A DNA stretch of 64,000 nt from Larix kaempferi (GCA_027924585.1 BSBM01000636.1:3860001-3924000), one strand, 5' to 3'. Counted from the first letter of the stretch, positions 22,964-34,534 are shown. Notes: generated from the letters alone by a model not told the origin. Program-made: numbers and translations.

Positions 22964-23058
22964 CAAGTCTCTTGTCTTTGGTTAATCGACTTTTGTTTTC
23001 TCCTTTTTGTTTTTGCTTTGTTTTATGAATGATTAGAGTAGATCTTTATTTTTCATCT

Positions 23059-23171
23059 AGCGACTCCACTTAATTTGGGTATTTTGTAATTTACAAAGAA
23101 AATCAAAAAATAGATTTTAGTGAGAATTTTTTTTTTAATACAAATTATTTTTCTCACTTGGCGACTCCATT
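23059..23171 (+). promoter_or_regulatory. Paired leader motif in element E
   Basis: AGCGACTCCACT at 23059-23070 and GGCGACTCCATT at 23160-23171, between the primer site and the ORF. The spacing (101 bp) is close to that in A (98 bp). B has the pair only 14 bp apart. Confidence 0.55.
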
Positions 23172-23315
23172 GAAGGGATAAAACCATGTTACTCATAAAA
23201 ATTGTTTAGACTGATTGTGTGTAGATGAGTCCATGCAACATGGTAAAATATTTTAAAGCTCATTGTTCAGAACAAAATACATGTTTGATTCAGAGGTATA
23301 CTTCTGGTAGCCATC

Positions 23316-25027
23316 ATGGATGATGAAAGATACGGAAATGAAATTTCAAGTAGATATCCTCCCATAGATTTCTCGGGAATCCAGGGATTTCCCAACCACG
23401 AGCCATGTCTCTCAGGGAAGGGATGTCTCGAGATTCCCCTGTTTTCCGGAAGTGGGCATCCAGCTGTTGTGCACATCATAGCTTTTATTAAATTGGTGAA
23501 AGTTGACCTCGACATGCTTCATTCATATACTATAATGCGGGCTTTTGTTAATACTCTGAAGAAGGATGCTTTGATATGGTATTATGGTCTTCCTAATAAA
23601 AGCATTACGCCCCCTGAAAAATTCTTTGATATATTTTTGGAGACTTGGTATGATGGTGAAGAAGATATGAGTACCGTTTTAAACAGAGGTTTAGATTATC
23701 TAAAAAAGATGAAAGCAACTATGACTCCCACTATTAATAATGATCTTACAGAAGAAGTTTGTCAAAGTCCAAATATTGTGGAAGACTCTCCTCATGTCCC
23801 CAGAACTGAGGATATTGAAGATTGGGCATGCTTTCATGACTATTTCAGTGATGATGATCACACGGGTACCCTAGATATGCCTCAAGAAGAAACCATTACA
23901 GGAGCCTATAACGAAACTTATGATATCTAAAAGAGATGAAAGCAACCATGACTCCCACTATTAATAATGATCTTACAGAAGAAGTTTGTCAAAGTCCAAA
24001 TATTGTGGAAGACTCTCCTCATGTCCCCATAACTGAGGATATTGAAGATTGGGCATGCTTTCATGACTATTTCACTGATGATGATCACACAGGTACCCTA
24101 GATATGCCCCAAGAAGAAACCATTACAGGAGCCTATAACGAAACTTATGATGAAATCTGTAATGTGCATGATGACATTCTTGTCTATTCTCCATATAATG
24201 ATGATAGTTTGGAAGGTTTACTGCCTTGTGACCTTTTTTCTGAAGAAGATGGTAGTGATCAGGATGAGGAGAAATGTAGCCTGGATGATGATACTAGTGA
24301 TGAAGATTCCCTTATGTTTGATCAATTTGTTGATGAGGATTCTTGGACATTCATGGAAAATCCAATCTATGACATGTCTGAAGAGGAAAATGAAGAACCG
24401 AAATATTTTGAAGGTTTTACTGTTAATCCCATCTATGACATTTATAGACGGGGGAATATTGAGTCTCTTGATGGTTTTATTGAACATCCTATCTATGAGG
24501 TTTTTAGTGACGAGAGCATGGATCTTGAGGCATTAGGAAATCTTTGTGTGGAGGAAGAACATGTTGTTTGTTTGGGTGATCAGTCTAAGCCATATATCAA
24601 AGTCAATAATGAAGAGTCAGATTGGGTACAGTTAAATGAAGATCTTTCTTAGTCGTCATTTTTGCATGCAGAGGTTCCTAAGGATCTGGAGAATCTTGGG
24701 TCTTCTACATAGAGTTATCATCATGAGAGCTCTTTGGAGCATGATGTTGAAGTGGTTGATCTGCCTCATTGTGCAAATGTATGTATTAGTCCTATCCAAG
24801 CTTGGATAGAAGAATCCTGTGTGAGCACCTACTAGTTTGGGAAGCAGTTTGACAACATTATTCATGCCTATGATTCCCCATCCAGCCCTCCCATTCTAGA
24901 TCATCACGTAGGTTTCCATCTCTTAATGAATATGTCCTTACTTTGGCTGGTAACCAAAGATAAGGCAAAAAACTTTAAAGTTAAAAAAATGCTTAAATGG
25001 TTACATTGGATATTCGATTTTACCTAA
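23316..25027 (+). pseudogene. Gag-like single ORF of element E, broken by a duplication and stops
   Basis: Starts at an ATG giving MDDERYG and ends KWLHWIFDFT at stop 25025-25027. A 227-bp tandem duplication (about 23698-23924 and 23925-24151) shifts the frame and creates a stop at 23928. Three further in-frame stops lie at 24650, 24710 and 24833. Without the duplication the frame is 494 codons, against 495 in A, so this is the family length. The N-terminal part resembles a gypsy capsid domain (YPPIDFSGI, LKKDALIWYYGLP, FLETWY). The middle is strongly acidic with NPIYDM, NPIYDI and HPIYEV. The C-terminal part carries AWIEESC and WLHWIFDFT. No zinc knuckle or enzyme domain. The capsid role is inferred from the family; the C-terminal part is unassigned. 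Confidence 0.78.
23698..24151. repeat. 227-bp tandem duplication inside the E ORF
   Basis: The two copies start at ATCTAAAA-type words and differ at about five sites. The offset 227 is not a multiple of three, so the duplication kills the frame. The copy divergence shows it is not an assembly duplicate of the last moment. Confidence 0.85.
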
Positions 25028-25303
25028 GATGTTTATTTTATCATGCTAAGAGTAGGAAAATAAGCTCTTTAAAGTGAGCATTTACTTTCCGCATTTATTT
25101 TATGAACTTAGGAATAATAATATTTTTGTTAAGCTAAAAACAATTTATGGTTCATTGGCTTTTTAATGAAACTTGTGCTACTAAGGTTTTCTTGTCAAGC
25201 TGAAATGTTTTACAAATTATAAGATCCAAAGATCCCGAAGTTCTCGTATTCTCTCCTTGCTTTAAGACCAGATCGAGCACACGTCTCACAGTTGGAGCCA
25301 GAA

Positions 25304-27935
25304 TGTTGACCACCAAAACCGACTTGGTGGACAACCATGTACCATGCACATATTACATGTTCCTTGAAGATGAGAAGGAAGTACTTAGTGATTATATCAA
25401 GCGAGACAACTCTTCTTCCTGTCTTCTTTCCATGAGATTTCCGCACCCTTGCGGGGGATTTTGTAAGGATATGTTAGCATGAGGGTCTAGTTTTGTGTAA
25501 CTTAGTCACCTAGGATTTTATCATTAGGGAAATCCTTTCATCGAGTGTTTTTTCACTTGGATAATTAAAATTTCTCTTTAGAGGTTTTAATTATTTGAGT
25601 TTTTCACTCAAAAATACCTCCAAAGTGGTGAAAGGTGTTCTAGAGATCGATTCCATGGGGTTATTAGGGCCTAGGAGTGTTCTATATTACCATGCTAGAT
25701 ATTATCCAGAGTCTTGCGGAATTTCATTAAGTTTTATATAGTTTTTTTTAAATTTTTGGTCAATAAAATTGTCACTCAGGACAATTTGTTGTAATGTAAA
25801 AGATGGTTACTTGGTCTTTTTTAATGTTGTATAGGGGTATGGGTACTGAAGACAAATGGCATGAGACCCCCTACACCCTTGGGACAAGTTTGAAATTATT
25901 CGGACAAGTATTACTATGGTTTTGGTAACTTTTGCCCAGGTCAGTCATGGAAATCAAGAAATTGGGCTTTTAATTAGAGAGCCAGATTTTGTAAAAGTGA
26001 CTATAGTCACTTGAGGTGGCCAAGTAAAGGTTCTAAAGCCTATTTTATGTACCCAACATGAAAACGAAAGCATAAAAGGGCCCCCCATCAGTGTATTTCA
26101 TTAGTAATGAGTTTCCCACACTAGGGGGTGTGCCCTCCTCTCTTTGATTGGTTGGGTGAGTAAACGTCAATGGTAGGGGCCCCACTATGGTGGTTTCCTC
26201 CTAATTTGACATAGCAATAAGGTTGGGAGCATAAAAAGGGGGGTTTCTCTCCCCATATTTGAGATCTCAAACCTTAGTTTTGCTCTCCTTGAGCAAATTT
26301 GCCCCCCTCTCTCCCTTGTGACACTTGTCTAGCATGCAAAGAGCCTCTCTCTTTCATTTTTCCTATTTAAGGAGGGCATTCCTCCTCATTTGGGTTACAA
26401 TCTCTCATGCTCTTGCAATTTTTCTATTTCTCTCATTCTCGCTCTCTCTTCTTGCCCCATTGTTGGGCCATTATAATTTACCAAGCCATTTGGCTTGGTA
26501 ATACAAATTCTTTAGAGAATATTTGGTGTTGTGGATGCTCTTGGTGGTGCTTTGCTTCATATCTTCATGTTATTCAAACATTGGGAGGCCAAACAAGCAA
26601 ACTGTTTTGCTTTGGTGAGATTTCTAGTAATTTTGCTAGTTATTTTATGAGTTTTCCTATTTAGCTAGTTAAGATATTCATATTCTTGTTGGTTGAATTT
26701 TATGATCTCTTAGCTCCTCTATAGGTACTCACCTTTCATTTCAGTTGTGTAGAAATATCTTACAAGTTGCAGGTCACTAAGCTTTGATGGTGGAATGCTT
26801 TGGTCAAATACCCCACTCCTCAAAGCATTGGATGGCCAAAAGAGTACTATCTTCTCCTTTCTTTCCCATTTAAATTTTCTGCATTATATTCTACATTTTT
26901 TGCTTGTATTAATCAGATTTGAATCATTGTTTTGTTATTATCTCATCAAAATTTGCTCATAAATTTTCTGTAAATTTGTACATTTTTATATGATAAACTA
27001 ACATTGTCCCAAAGTGATTTTGGGCATTTTTCTGTGACTTTTTGCTTGCTGGTTTTTAGCAGGTCTACACACTTTCAAAAAGGATATGCGACCCAAAATC
27101 AGCCATCTCCAAGCATAAAAGGCCTCCACAAGTTGCCATTTCGGCCACTTTGGAGAAAACGGTCAAAAGCACCATATTTCCCTTCTTTTTCTTCTAAGTA
27201 ATAAGTGTTGGAATTTATATCATTGTAACAAGCCCAAGAGAATCTCTTGGGCTTGAGTTTACTGTATTTTGTTTAAAGCATTTAATTCCTAGATTAGTTT
27301 ACTCTTACTTGCATGCAAAGGAAGAGGCTTTGCCCATCCTTGCATGGTTTTGTTAAGTAGTTTTGCTTAATAGTTGTTTTTACTTCAAGCATTTTTATTT
27401 TGCCCGCACCTCACTAGTGAAGTGGCTCCGCCACTCCAGTGATATCACGCTTGGCTTGTTTCTATTTCAATAATTTGTTTTAAGTTTTTATTTGCTCGCA
27501 CCTCACAAGTGAAGTGGCTCTGTCACTCCTGTGATATCGTGCTTGGCTTCATCTTGTTTTAGTAATTTTATTTCAAGCATTTCCATTTTGCCCGAACCTC
27601 ACAAGTGAGTTGGCTTTGCCACTCCAGTGATATCGCGCTTGGATTGTATTATTTTAGTTTAGTCTTGCTTATAAATAAATTTAACTTAAGCCCCGTTTTT
27701 GCCCCGCATCCTCTCCCCTCACCGGTTAAACCAAACTTGAGTGACGAGAAAGGACAAAGATCTGTGTTGGCTAGATTAATAGGCACCCAATAAATATCTT
27801 CATTAGAATGGAGAAAAGAAGGCTTGACCTATGGAGCTAGTGGGGTAGAGATCGTGGGGGGTCTCGTGGCACTTTCTGTTCTCCAGTTGAGCACCCAGCA
27901 AGTCTTGAGTTTGAACAGTGGAGCTAGTTGGGAAC
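25304..27935 (+). repeat. 3' LTR of element E, first part
   Basis: Begins TGTTGACCACC directly after CAGTTGGAGCCAGAA. Carries a TATA box at 26364-26370 and hairpin units near 27305-27660. Ends at GGAAC, the duplication made by D1. The word GTTGAGCACCC appears on both sides of the break (about 27888 and 31596), so this LTR keeps a short segment that the 5' LTR has lost; the A LTR also has it, near 3335-3420. Confidence 0.88.
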
Positions 27936-30900
27936 TGTTATCACATATATAGTAGCCGGGCTACCATGCATTTTTTGTTAGATTCCAGTACACTATTTAG
28001 CCAGTTCCCTTACATTGAGATGCTGAGATGAGCATCTGCTATGGATCACTATCAGATTTTGGACAACAAATATATTCCCCATGCCATGACTGAGTCTCAG
28101 GACACTCAGAGAGATGACCGATGTAGCTATTTATCCATTTGTACAGAGTAGTTAGTAGTGCCCAGAGTTACAGCAGTAGTTTTAGAGGACAGATGTTGGT
28201 TTAGATGATGAGCATTCAGGTATATGAATCAGCAGGTATATTATGGCGTCGTGGTTATATTCCTTTTATTTCCATTCTCGTAGCATGTCTTAGCATTTAG
28301 TATCATGATCTGGCGATCATATAGATATGTGGACCTGGTTGTACTTATATATATATGTTACTTGTCCCTACTCAGACTTAGAATTTCTTGGCCTATACTC
28401 ATTGGTTTTACTCTCCTTAGGGAGAATAGAGGTGATCATTCCCACCATACTTTGGCTTGTTAGTGTTGGTTTCATTATTCACTGTCTTCATCCATCCATG
28501 ACTTGCTCAGTTTGTTCATTACCTTGACTTACTACTTGACTAGTGGCACGGAGGACCTTCCCCCACTGTAGCCTCTATATTGGATAAGCTTCCCTGTTTA
28601 TTGTGTCTCAGCTCTGAGTTGGTGACAAAACTTACCTATGGTGAGTTGGATTTCCTTGAGGAGTCCCCCTAGTCACTAAAGATGTTGTTGGTTAAACCTG
28701 AAACTTTTAGTGCTATGGGGATTGACCAAGGGTGTCTAAAATTACCCCTTGGACCCACCATGAGCTAGATCTATTATTTTATCGTCATGATTTGGTGGGA
28801 TCCCCTCTTCTAGGGTGAGTTTATCCACTTATTGTTATATTTTATTATTGATCCATGTATTGTATTGTTGAGCTCATCTCAACCATTGATTAGATCTTTT
28901 GATCTTTTAATCTTAGCCACTCATTCAAAAAGTGGTTAGGATTGTGGCCTCTCTCCAATCTATTTAAAGGAGAGAGCTTCTCATTGTAAAGGGGACTTTT
29001 GGCTCTGGATTATTGGAATAGAGAATTATTATTGCATCTATCTGTTGTGTTTTGGTGAATGCTTTTGGAGTTCGTTCATTGATTTTTCCTTTGCATTGGG
29101 TTCTTGGAGATTTTGTCTTGCTATATTTTTGTGTCACGTTTTTGCATCTACAGGTGGAGGCCGAATTCATTTGAGGAGGACGTATTGGTAGGGGAGGACC
29201 CTCCCTACTTCTTCCTTGGGTTTGTTCGTTGGTAACAAGGAGTATTACTGTCTTTGACCTTCTATTTCATGTTATCATTGCATTTTGCTTGTATTTCCTC
29301 CATACTTGATCTAACTGATTGAATCTATTTTCCTTGGTTTGACAGGTAGAGAAGGTCGCACTTGTGGGCTAGGGCATCATTTCGGCAAGCAAATTCAACA
29401 ATTTCTCATTTGATCTCTGTGGGAGTCTTCCTCAACAACAAGGCATCTCATCCCAACACTCAGGTATGATCTCAAGGTAATTTCTCTTTCCATGATCTAT
29501 CCATTTGTCTAAATGCTTCAAACCCTCATAATTTCAAAACCCTCATTTTACATTTTTTTAGATCTAGCAAGATCTACTTGGATTTTGGGTATAAAATTTA
29601 AAACCCAACTCTTTAGCATCCACGGCAATTAGAATCTATAGTTTGGTGTGGATTGGCCATCATTTGACCCATTTCCCAAGGCAAAGAAGCTTCTCTAAGG
29701 GAGGTCGCACTTCCTGGGAGAGGTGAGTTTGCTAGGATCTAGCACCTGGGTAGGTGAGATCCCACTTGATCCTTCATCTACACATTCAATAACATACCCT
29801 TAGTGTGTCACTTTAGTGATTTTCACCTCGTGGGCCCCATTCCTCATTTTGAGGTTTGAGCCCCACTTGGGTCACTTTGTGGCACATTTCAATCTCAGAT
29901 CTACTGAGATCTAGCCATTGGATTACCCTAATCTTTTAGATCCACCTACCTCAACACCTCAACATTCCAGATCTACAATTTGGTGGACATCCGACTCCAT
30001 TTGGCCCATTTCCCAAGGCACTGATCTGTCTCCAAGCCCATTCGACTTTCCTGGATTGTTGGGTTGGCTTGTGGTGTGATCCTTGTTTTGGCTACTTTAA
30101 CCCCTTAACATCGTCATATCAATCAATCAAGTTCACATTTGGTATTGGTTAGCCCCAATTCAGTCCTTAACTACCTTGCATTGGACACGATTCCCAAGGC
30201 AGTGGATTTTCTCACAATTGACTAGTACCCTGATTCTGGATCTTATTCTAAACCTCATAAGTCACTTGCACAAACATGTTGGACCAAATATACATTGTCT
30301 AAACCCCTTGATCCAACCTATTACTTACCTTGTGATTTCATCCATAGATCTAGAGTTTACCATACACCTTACGTACTTCAATATCATTTTGACTTGATCT
30401 GGTGTCTTGGTCTGATCTCTCCTGTCGGGAGTAGAGCTTGGTCTCCCCCTTTGTTGTCTTGGGCTAGATAACATAAAGTGAAGATTGCCTCGATTGGCGT
30501 GACAACCATCCATTAGGAGTCGAGGCTATCTTGGTTGCACCTCTTTGGTTGCCCATCCCTTCTGCCATCCATCTTGGATCCATCTCTCGGGGCACCTACA
30601 AGTTTGGTGATAACATTTGGTGTGATTTGGCATTCACCCGACCCCTTTTCCAAGGAAAAACAGTCTCTCCAAGGGAGGTCGCACTTCCTAGGAGGGGCTA
30701 GTTTGCAAGGATCTAGCATCTGGGTAGGTGAGATTCCACTTGATCCTTGATATCCATAATTAATAACCTACCCCTAGTGTGTCACTTTAGTGATTTTCAC
30801 CTTGTGGGCCCCATTCCTCATTTTGAGGGTTGAGCCCCACTTGGGTCACTTTGTGGCACATTTCAATCTCAGATCTACTGAGATCTAGCCATTGGATGAT

Positions 30901-31575
30901 CCTAATCTTTTAGATCCACCTACCTCAACACCTCAACATTCCAGGTCTACAATTTGGTGGACATCCGACTCCATTTGGCCCATTTCCCAAGGCACTAATC
31001 TTCCCCAAGTCAATTCGACCTTCCTAGATTGTTGAGTTATCTTGTGGCTTGATCTTTCTCTTGTTGCTTGAAACACCTTGAAACTATCATATCCTTTCAT
31101 CAAGCATAGCTAGAAAGCCCTAACTATCAGATCTCTGATTTGGGACACTTTCCCTGTTTTAAGGGTCACGTTTCCCAAGGCAGTTGATTTTGATCATTTG
31201 AAACTAGCTTTGAATCCTGGAATCATACCTAATCATTGAGCCACTATGTGTTATATATCATTATCATACTGTACCTTTTTCAAGCCTTCACAGTGATCTT
31301 AATCCCTTATTTCTAGGGTTCCATACCTGTTACCTTACGTACCTCATTAGATTGATTTGATCTAGTGATTGGGTTGATCTCTCTTGTCGGGAGTAGATCT
31401 GGGTCTCCCCCTTGCTATCTTGGATTTGATAGCTAAAGCGAAGAGTGCCTTGGTTGGCGTGACAACCATCCATTTGGGAACCTAGGCCCTCTTGGTTCAC
31501 CACTTTAGTTTCCTATCCCCTCTACCATCCACATTGGATCCACCTATAGGGGCAGCTACAAGATTGGTGATAACA
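27936..31575 (+). mobile_element. Element D1: truncated D-family element nested in the E 3' LTR
   Basis: Target duplication GGAAC at 27931-27935 and 31576-31580. It begins TGTTATCACATATATAG and ends GGTGATAACA. It is not a simple solo LTR. A full LTR end (GGTGATAACA) already occurs at 30615 and is followed by TTTGG, the start of the primer-site region. The sequence then jumps straight into the U5 of a second LTR (30621-31575). The interior and most of the 3' LTR are thus deleted. The first LTR also lacks about 1.57 kb relative to D, between 28711 and 28712. TATA box TATTTAAAGG at 28961. Splice-donor-like CAG-GTATGAT at 29464. Confidence 0.88.
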
Positions 31576-31580
31576 GGAAC

Positions 31581-32386
31581 CTTGTGTTCTCAGGTTGAGC
31601 ACCCGACATTCTCTCTCTAATCGAAGGAGATAGTCTCTTTGGGGTAGACATCTAGATTAGTTTCATTTCTTTGCAACAAACACATTAATCCCCTAAGTAA
31701 AAGAGAGACATTAAAATTTACCTAAATTTAAAGGACCACTTGCAAAACATTGTTACAATCTCATTTCTCTATTTTGCAAGCACTTTACATTATTAACTTG
31801 TTCACAATATTTGCTTCAAGTACTTTCTTTTTCAGCTAAATATTGTTACACGTATCTTGGTTCATTAAGCTGTTCGTGATTCTATAATTTAAATGCTTTA
31901 TGTGACATCTTGATAATCTATTTCCAAGCATTTTATTTTAATTGGTTCATTTTACTGGAAGTCATCATATTCTTGTCATATTTGTTAAAGTGAATGAGTT
32001 GATACTTTGGGAAAGTTATTTGTAAGTTGATTATTGTGACTCCATAACCCGAGTAGAGATAGCACTGGTTATTTCCATAATTTGATTTATTTCTCTCTTA
32101 AGTATATTATTGGTTGATTGATTAAAAGGTTTGCTTGCCATTGAAATATTTTGCATTTTGCACGTTGACTGTCATATTAGTCTTTGGTAATTTACAACTC
32201 TCTAAAACAAACTAAAAAAAGAACTTAGTAAGTAGGGACTACCCCCCTTGGACTTTGGGAGTTGTGGTCTAAACGGAGGAGTTTAGGACCGAGGTGACAT
32301 TGGGTTCTTAACTCATAGTTTCCCTCAAGAACACACATAGCGGTTGGGAGACTTACCCGTGTGCAAATGTGTTTTAGGCGGCAATA
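31581..32386 (+). repeat. 3' LTR of element E, second part
   Basis: Resumes after D1 with CTTGTGTTCTCAGGTTGAG and runs to GGCGGCAATA, followed by the target duplication GGTAT. It matches the tail of the 5' LTR (22150-22941) and the U5 of A. Confidence 0.88.
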
Positions 32387-32409
32387 GGTATCTACTGCCA
32401 ACTTTAATG

Positions 32410-32500
32410 CGTGAACATATGAGAAGAGGATGGAGTTATAGCAAAATGTTATGGCATCACTGTGCGAACATATGAGAAGAGGATGGGGTTATAGCAAAAT
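32410..32500. repeat. Short direct repeat, two copies 53 bp apart
   Basis: GAACATATGAGAAGAGGATG followed by a TTATAGCAAAAT word occurs at about 32413 and 32466 with one difference. Noncoding. Confidence 0.75.
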
Positions 32501-33434
32501 TAGTTACTGCCACTTGTAAAGTTATCAATCTAAAAATCAAGGAGAATTTGGAAAATTGTATTGAATTTAGCAAAGAGTTCATTACTAAATCTTGTCAATG
32601 GAGACCAAGGAAAATCAAAGGTTAAATAAACCATGGTATGGTATGACCATTGACTCCTTTGGGTTATAATCTTTGCCTTATAAGTGCTACTGCATAGAAA
32701 TAAAACATTTAATTTTTGGAAAATGCAGCTTATTGTACTTAAGGGAAACAACGAGAATAACTCACAACGTGGAGCTCCTTTGTTGCAAGGAAAGGTCCGT
32801 TGGAGACAACCTAATCCTCTCCCAGAAAATCTGTAATAGCAAAGATGTTGATAATCACCAAATATTATTATTATTCACGATTATTATAGCCAAAAATAAA
32901 CACCACTTAATATTCAAAAATATATCAAACTGAAACACATAAAATTTTAAAATTCAAAAATATATTAAACACATAAAATTTTCAAAGTACTAGTACATAG
33001 GTTTGAGACTCATTCCCAATTGCTTGCATCTTGAAGAAATATTGGAACGGTGATTTTGTATTGTTTATTAAATTCTAGCACTTGTCCTTTTAGTGAATTA
33101 AATAAACTAATATTTTCAACATTAATTCAATATTTACTAAATATGAGATAAAAAGGAGGCGTGCTTACCTATTATCTATTTCATTTGTTGCGAAGTAATT
33201 TCCTACGAGATTCCTGCATGTCATAATATTACATACTATAACTTGTACACTGTAGTTGATAACACTAAGCATGTTGATCATTTACTAGTAAAGCAGCCTC
33301 TAATTGTGTAATAAAGATGGAAATAAAGACGGGCAACTATGTACATATACAAAGAGGGAAAAGAAGGCAGAGTGGAAGAGATTATGAAATTTATTTCAAA
33401 AGTTTGAAAGGTCAAGTCAACTGATGACTTTGTA
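32501..33434. other. No recognisable gene
   Basis: AT-rich, low-copy-looking sequence outside any transposon boundary I can define. It lies just 3' of the LRR exon on the minus strand, so it may be intron or downstream flank of that gene or pseudogene. Confidence 0.35.
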
Positions 33435-33525
33435 TCAGAAATTACTCCTCTTTGCATACACTTTCAAATTGTTTTCACTAAGCCATGTTGGAAGAGCTCC
33501 TGAAAACTGGTTGTAAGACAGATCT
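33435..33525 (-). pseudogene. LRR receptor-kinase-like exon fragment
   Basis: The minus strand reads a pyrimidine-rich tract, TTTTTGCAG (splice acceptor at 33526-33527) and then DLSYNQFSGALPTWLSENN and a short tail to a stop at 33435-33437. The pattern L.LSYN.FSG.LP..L is the plant extracellular leucine-rich repeat, as in cell-surface receptor kinases; ending an LRR block with P.WLS..NL resembles the LRR-VIII class. Only one repeat is visible. No kinase, malectin or further LRR exons were found within the window. It may be the terminal exon of a truncated copy or an isolated fragment. The downstream stop favours a pseudogene. Confidence 0.5.
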
Positions 33526-33780
33526 CTGCAAAAACAGTGCATTAGCAATACAATAAGACAATTGTTAATAAAATAGAGATTCCATAAACAATAGTGTAAA
33601 ATATAAAATTTTTGCATATCAGAGTGTTATGATGCCTAAGGATAGTATAGTTTATGTTACTCATTAGAGTTGTATGTATTTTATGCTAGTTGTTTGTACA
33701 TTAGGGTATAGGTAAGTCATGGTTGGTGGGACATTTATTGCTAAACACATTTTATTGTAAGTTATAAAAGGAATTGAGAC

Positions 33781-34521
33781 TAGGGTTATCGGAACTGGAT
33801 TGGTTATAGCAAAACCGACTGATCCGATCAGTTTCCACAGGCTTCCGGTTGGAACCGGTGTCTCAAACTGAAAAAGACCGATTCTGTAAGGAACCGGTCA
33901 GTTTTGTATAGCCGTGTACGAAGGGTGCTACTTGTTTTTTTTCTAAAAAATAATTAAAAGATAAAGTGAGGAGGGGAACCACCGGCCCCGACTAAATCTA
34001 TATAAAGAGGTCCCCACCATCTAATTGTCTCACACTACTCACTTGAATGATTTGGATTTTTTGAGCTAAGTTTCTTGGGCCGTTTTAGAGAGCTAATTGT
34101 AGGGTTGATTTGGAGAGGTTGCTGGGCTGATTTGAAGAATTGATTGAAGGGATATCTTGGAAATATTGTGAGCTAAGTTTAGTGGGGTGATTTGGAGGTG
34201 TTTCAAGGTTTTTTTTACAATGTTTATTGGACTGATTTATAGCCTATTTATTGATGTACTTTGGTTCAGATATGGAATGTACTTGGTGCTATTTTGGTTG
34301 TATGCACTTTAACTTGCTATATACATGAGAAAATTTGCATATTTGTGTACAATCGTTTAGATTCTCATGGATGCACTGAATATATACTTTTTTTCCAAAA
34401 TTTAAATATTTGATGTATAATTTGGTCAACTGGTTTTGTGATTCCTTTTTTTCTGGTTTCTATCTAGTTTCGGTTCCTAGGGTCAACCAGTTCGATCATT
34501 GGTCCAGTTTTGATAACTATG
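33781..34521. mobile_element. Non-autonomous hAT-type DNA transposon (741 bp)
   Basis: An 8-bp duplication ATTGAGAC flanks the element (33773-33780 and 34522-34529), the hAT length. Ends are imperfect inverted repeats: TAGGGTTATCGGAACTGGAT at the left against CATAGTTATCAAAACTGGAC read inward from the right. TAGGG starts are usual for hAT. No transposase is encoded. The interior holds several ACCGG/CCGGT words and a TATATAAAGAGG box near 33991, so it might carry a promoter. Confidence 0.82.
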
Positions 34522-34534
34522 ATTGAGACACAAA

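Larger units (their letters stand above)
19596..32386 (+). mobile_element. Element E: non-autonomous gag-only LTR retrotransposon with a nested insertion
   Basis: Target duplication GGTAT at 19591-19595 and 32387-32391. Layout: 5' LTR 19596-22941, primer site 22946-22963, leader, gag-like ORF 23316-25027, TGGAGCCAGAA, 3' LTR 25304-32386. The 3' LTR is split by D1 (27936-31575). The last two bases of the 3' LTR have changed from CA to TA. The LTRs differ at roughly a dozen sites in their first 230 bp by eye, so the insertion is old, older than B. No protease, reverse transcriptase or integrase was found in the 2.36-kb interior. Same family as A. Confidence 0.92.

Noticed and set aside
30600-30640. 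TTTGG after the LTR end in D1 as a functional primer site
   Set aside because: Only the first bases of the interior remain before the sequence enters U5 of the other LTR.
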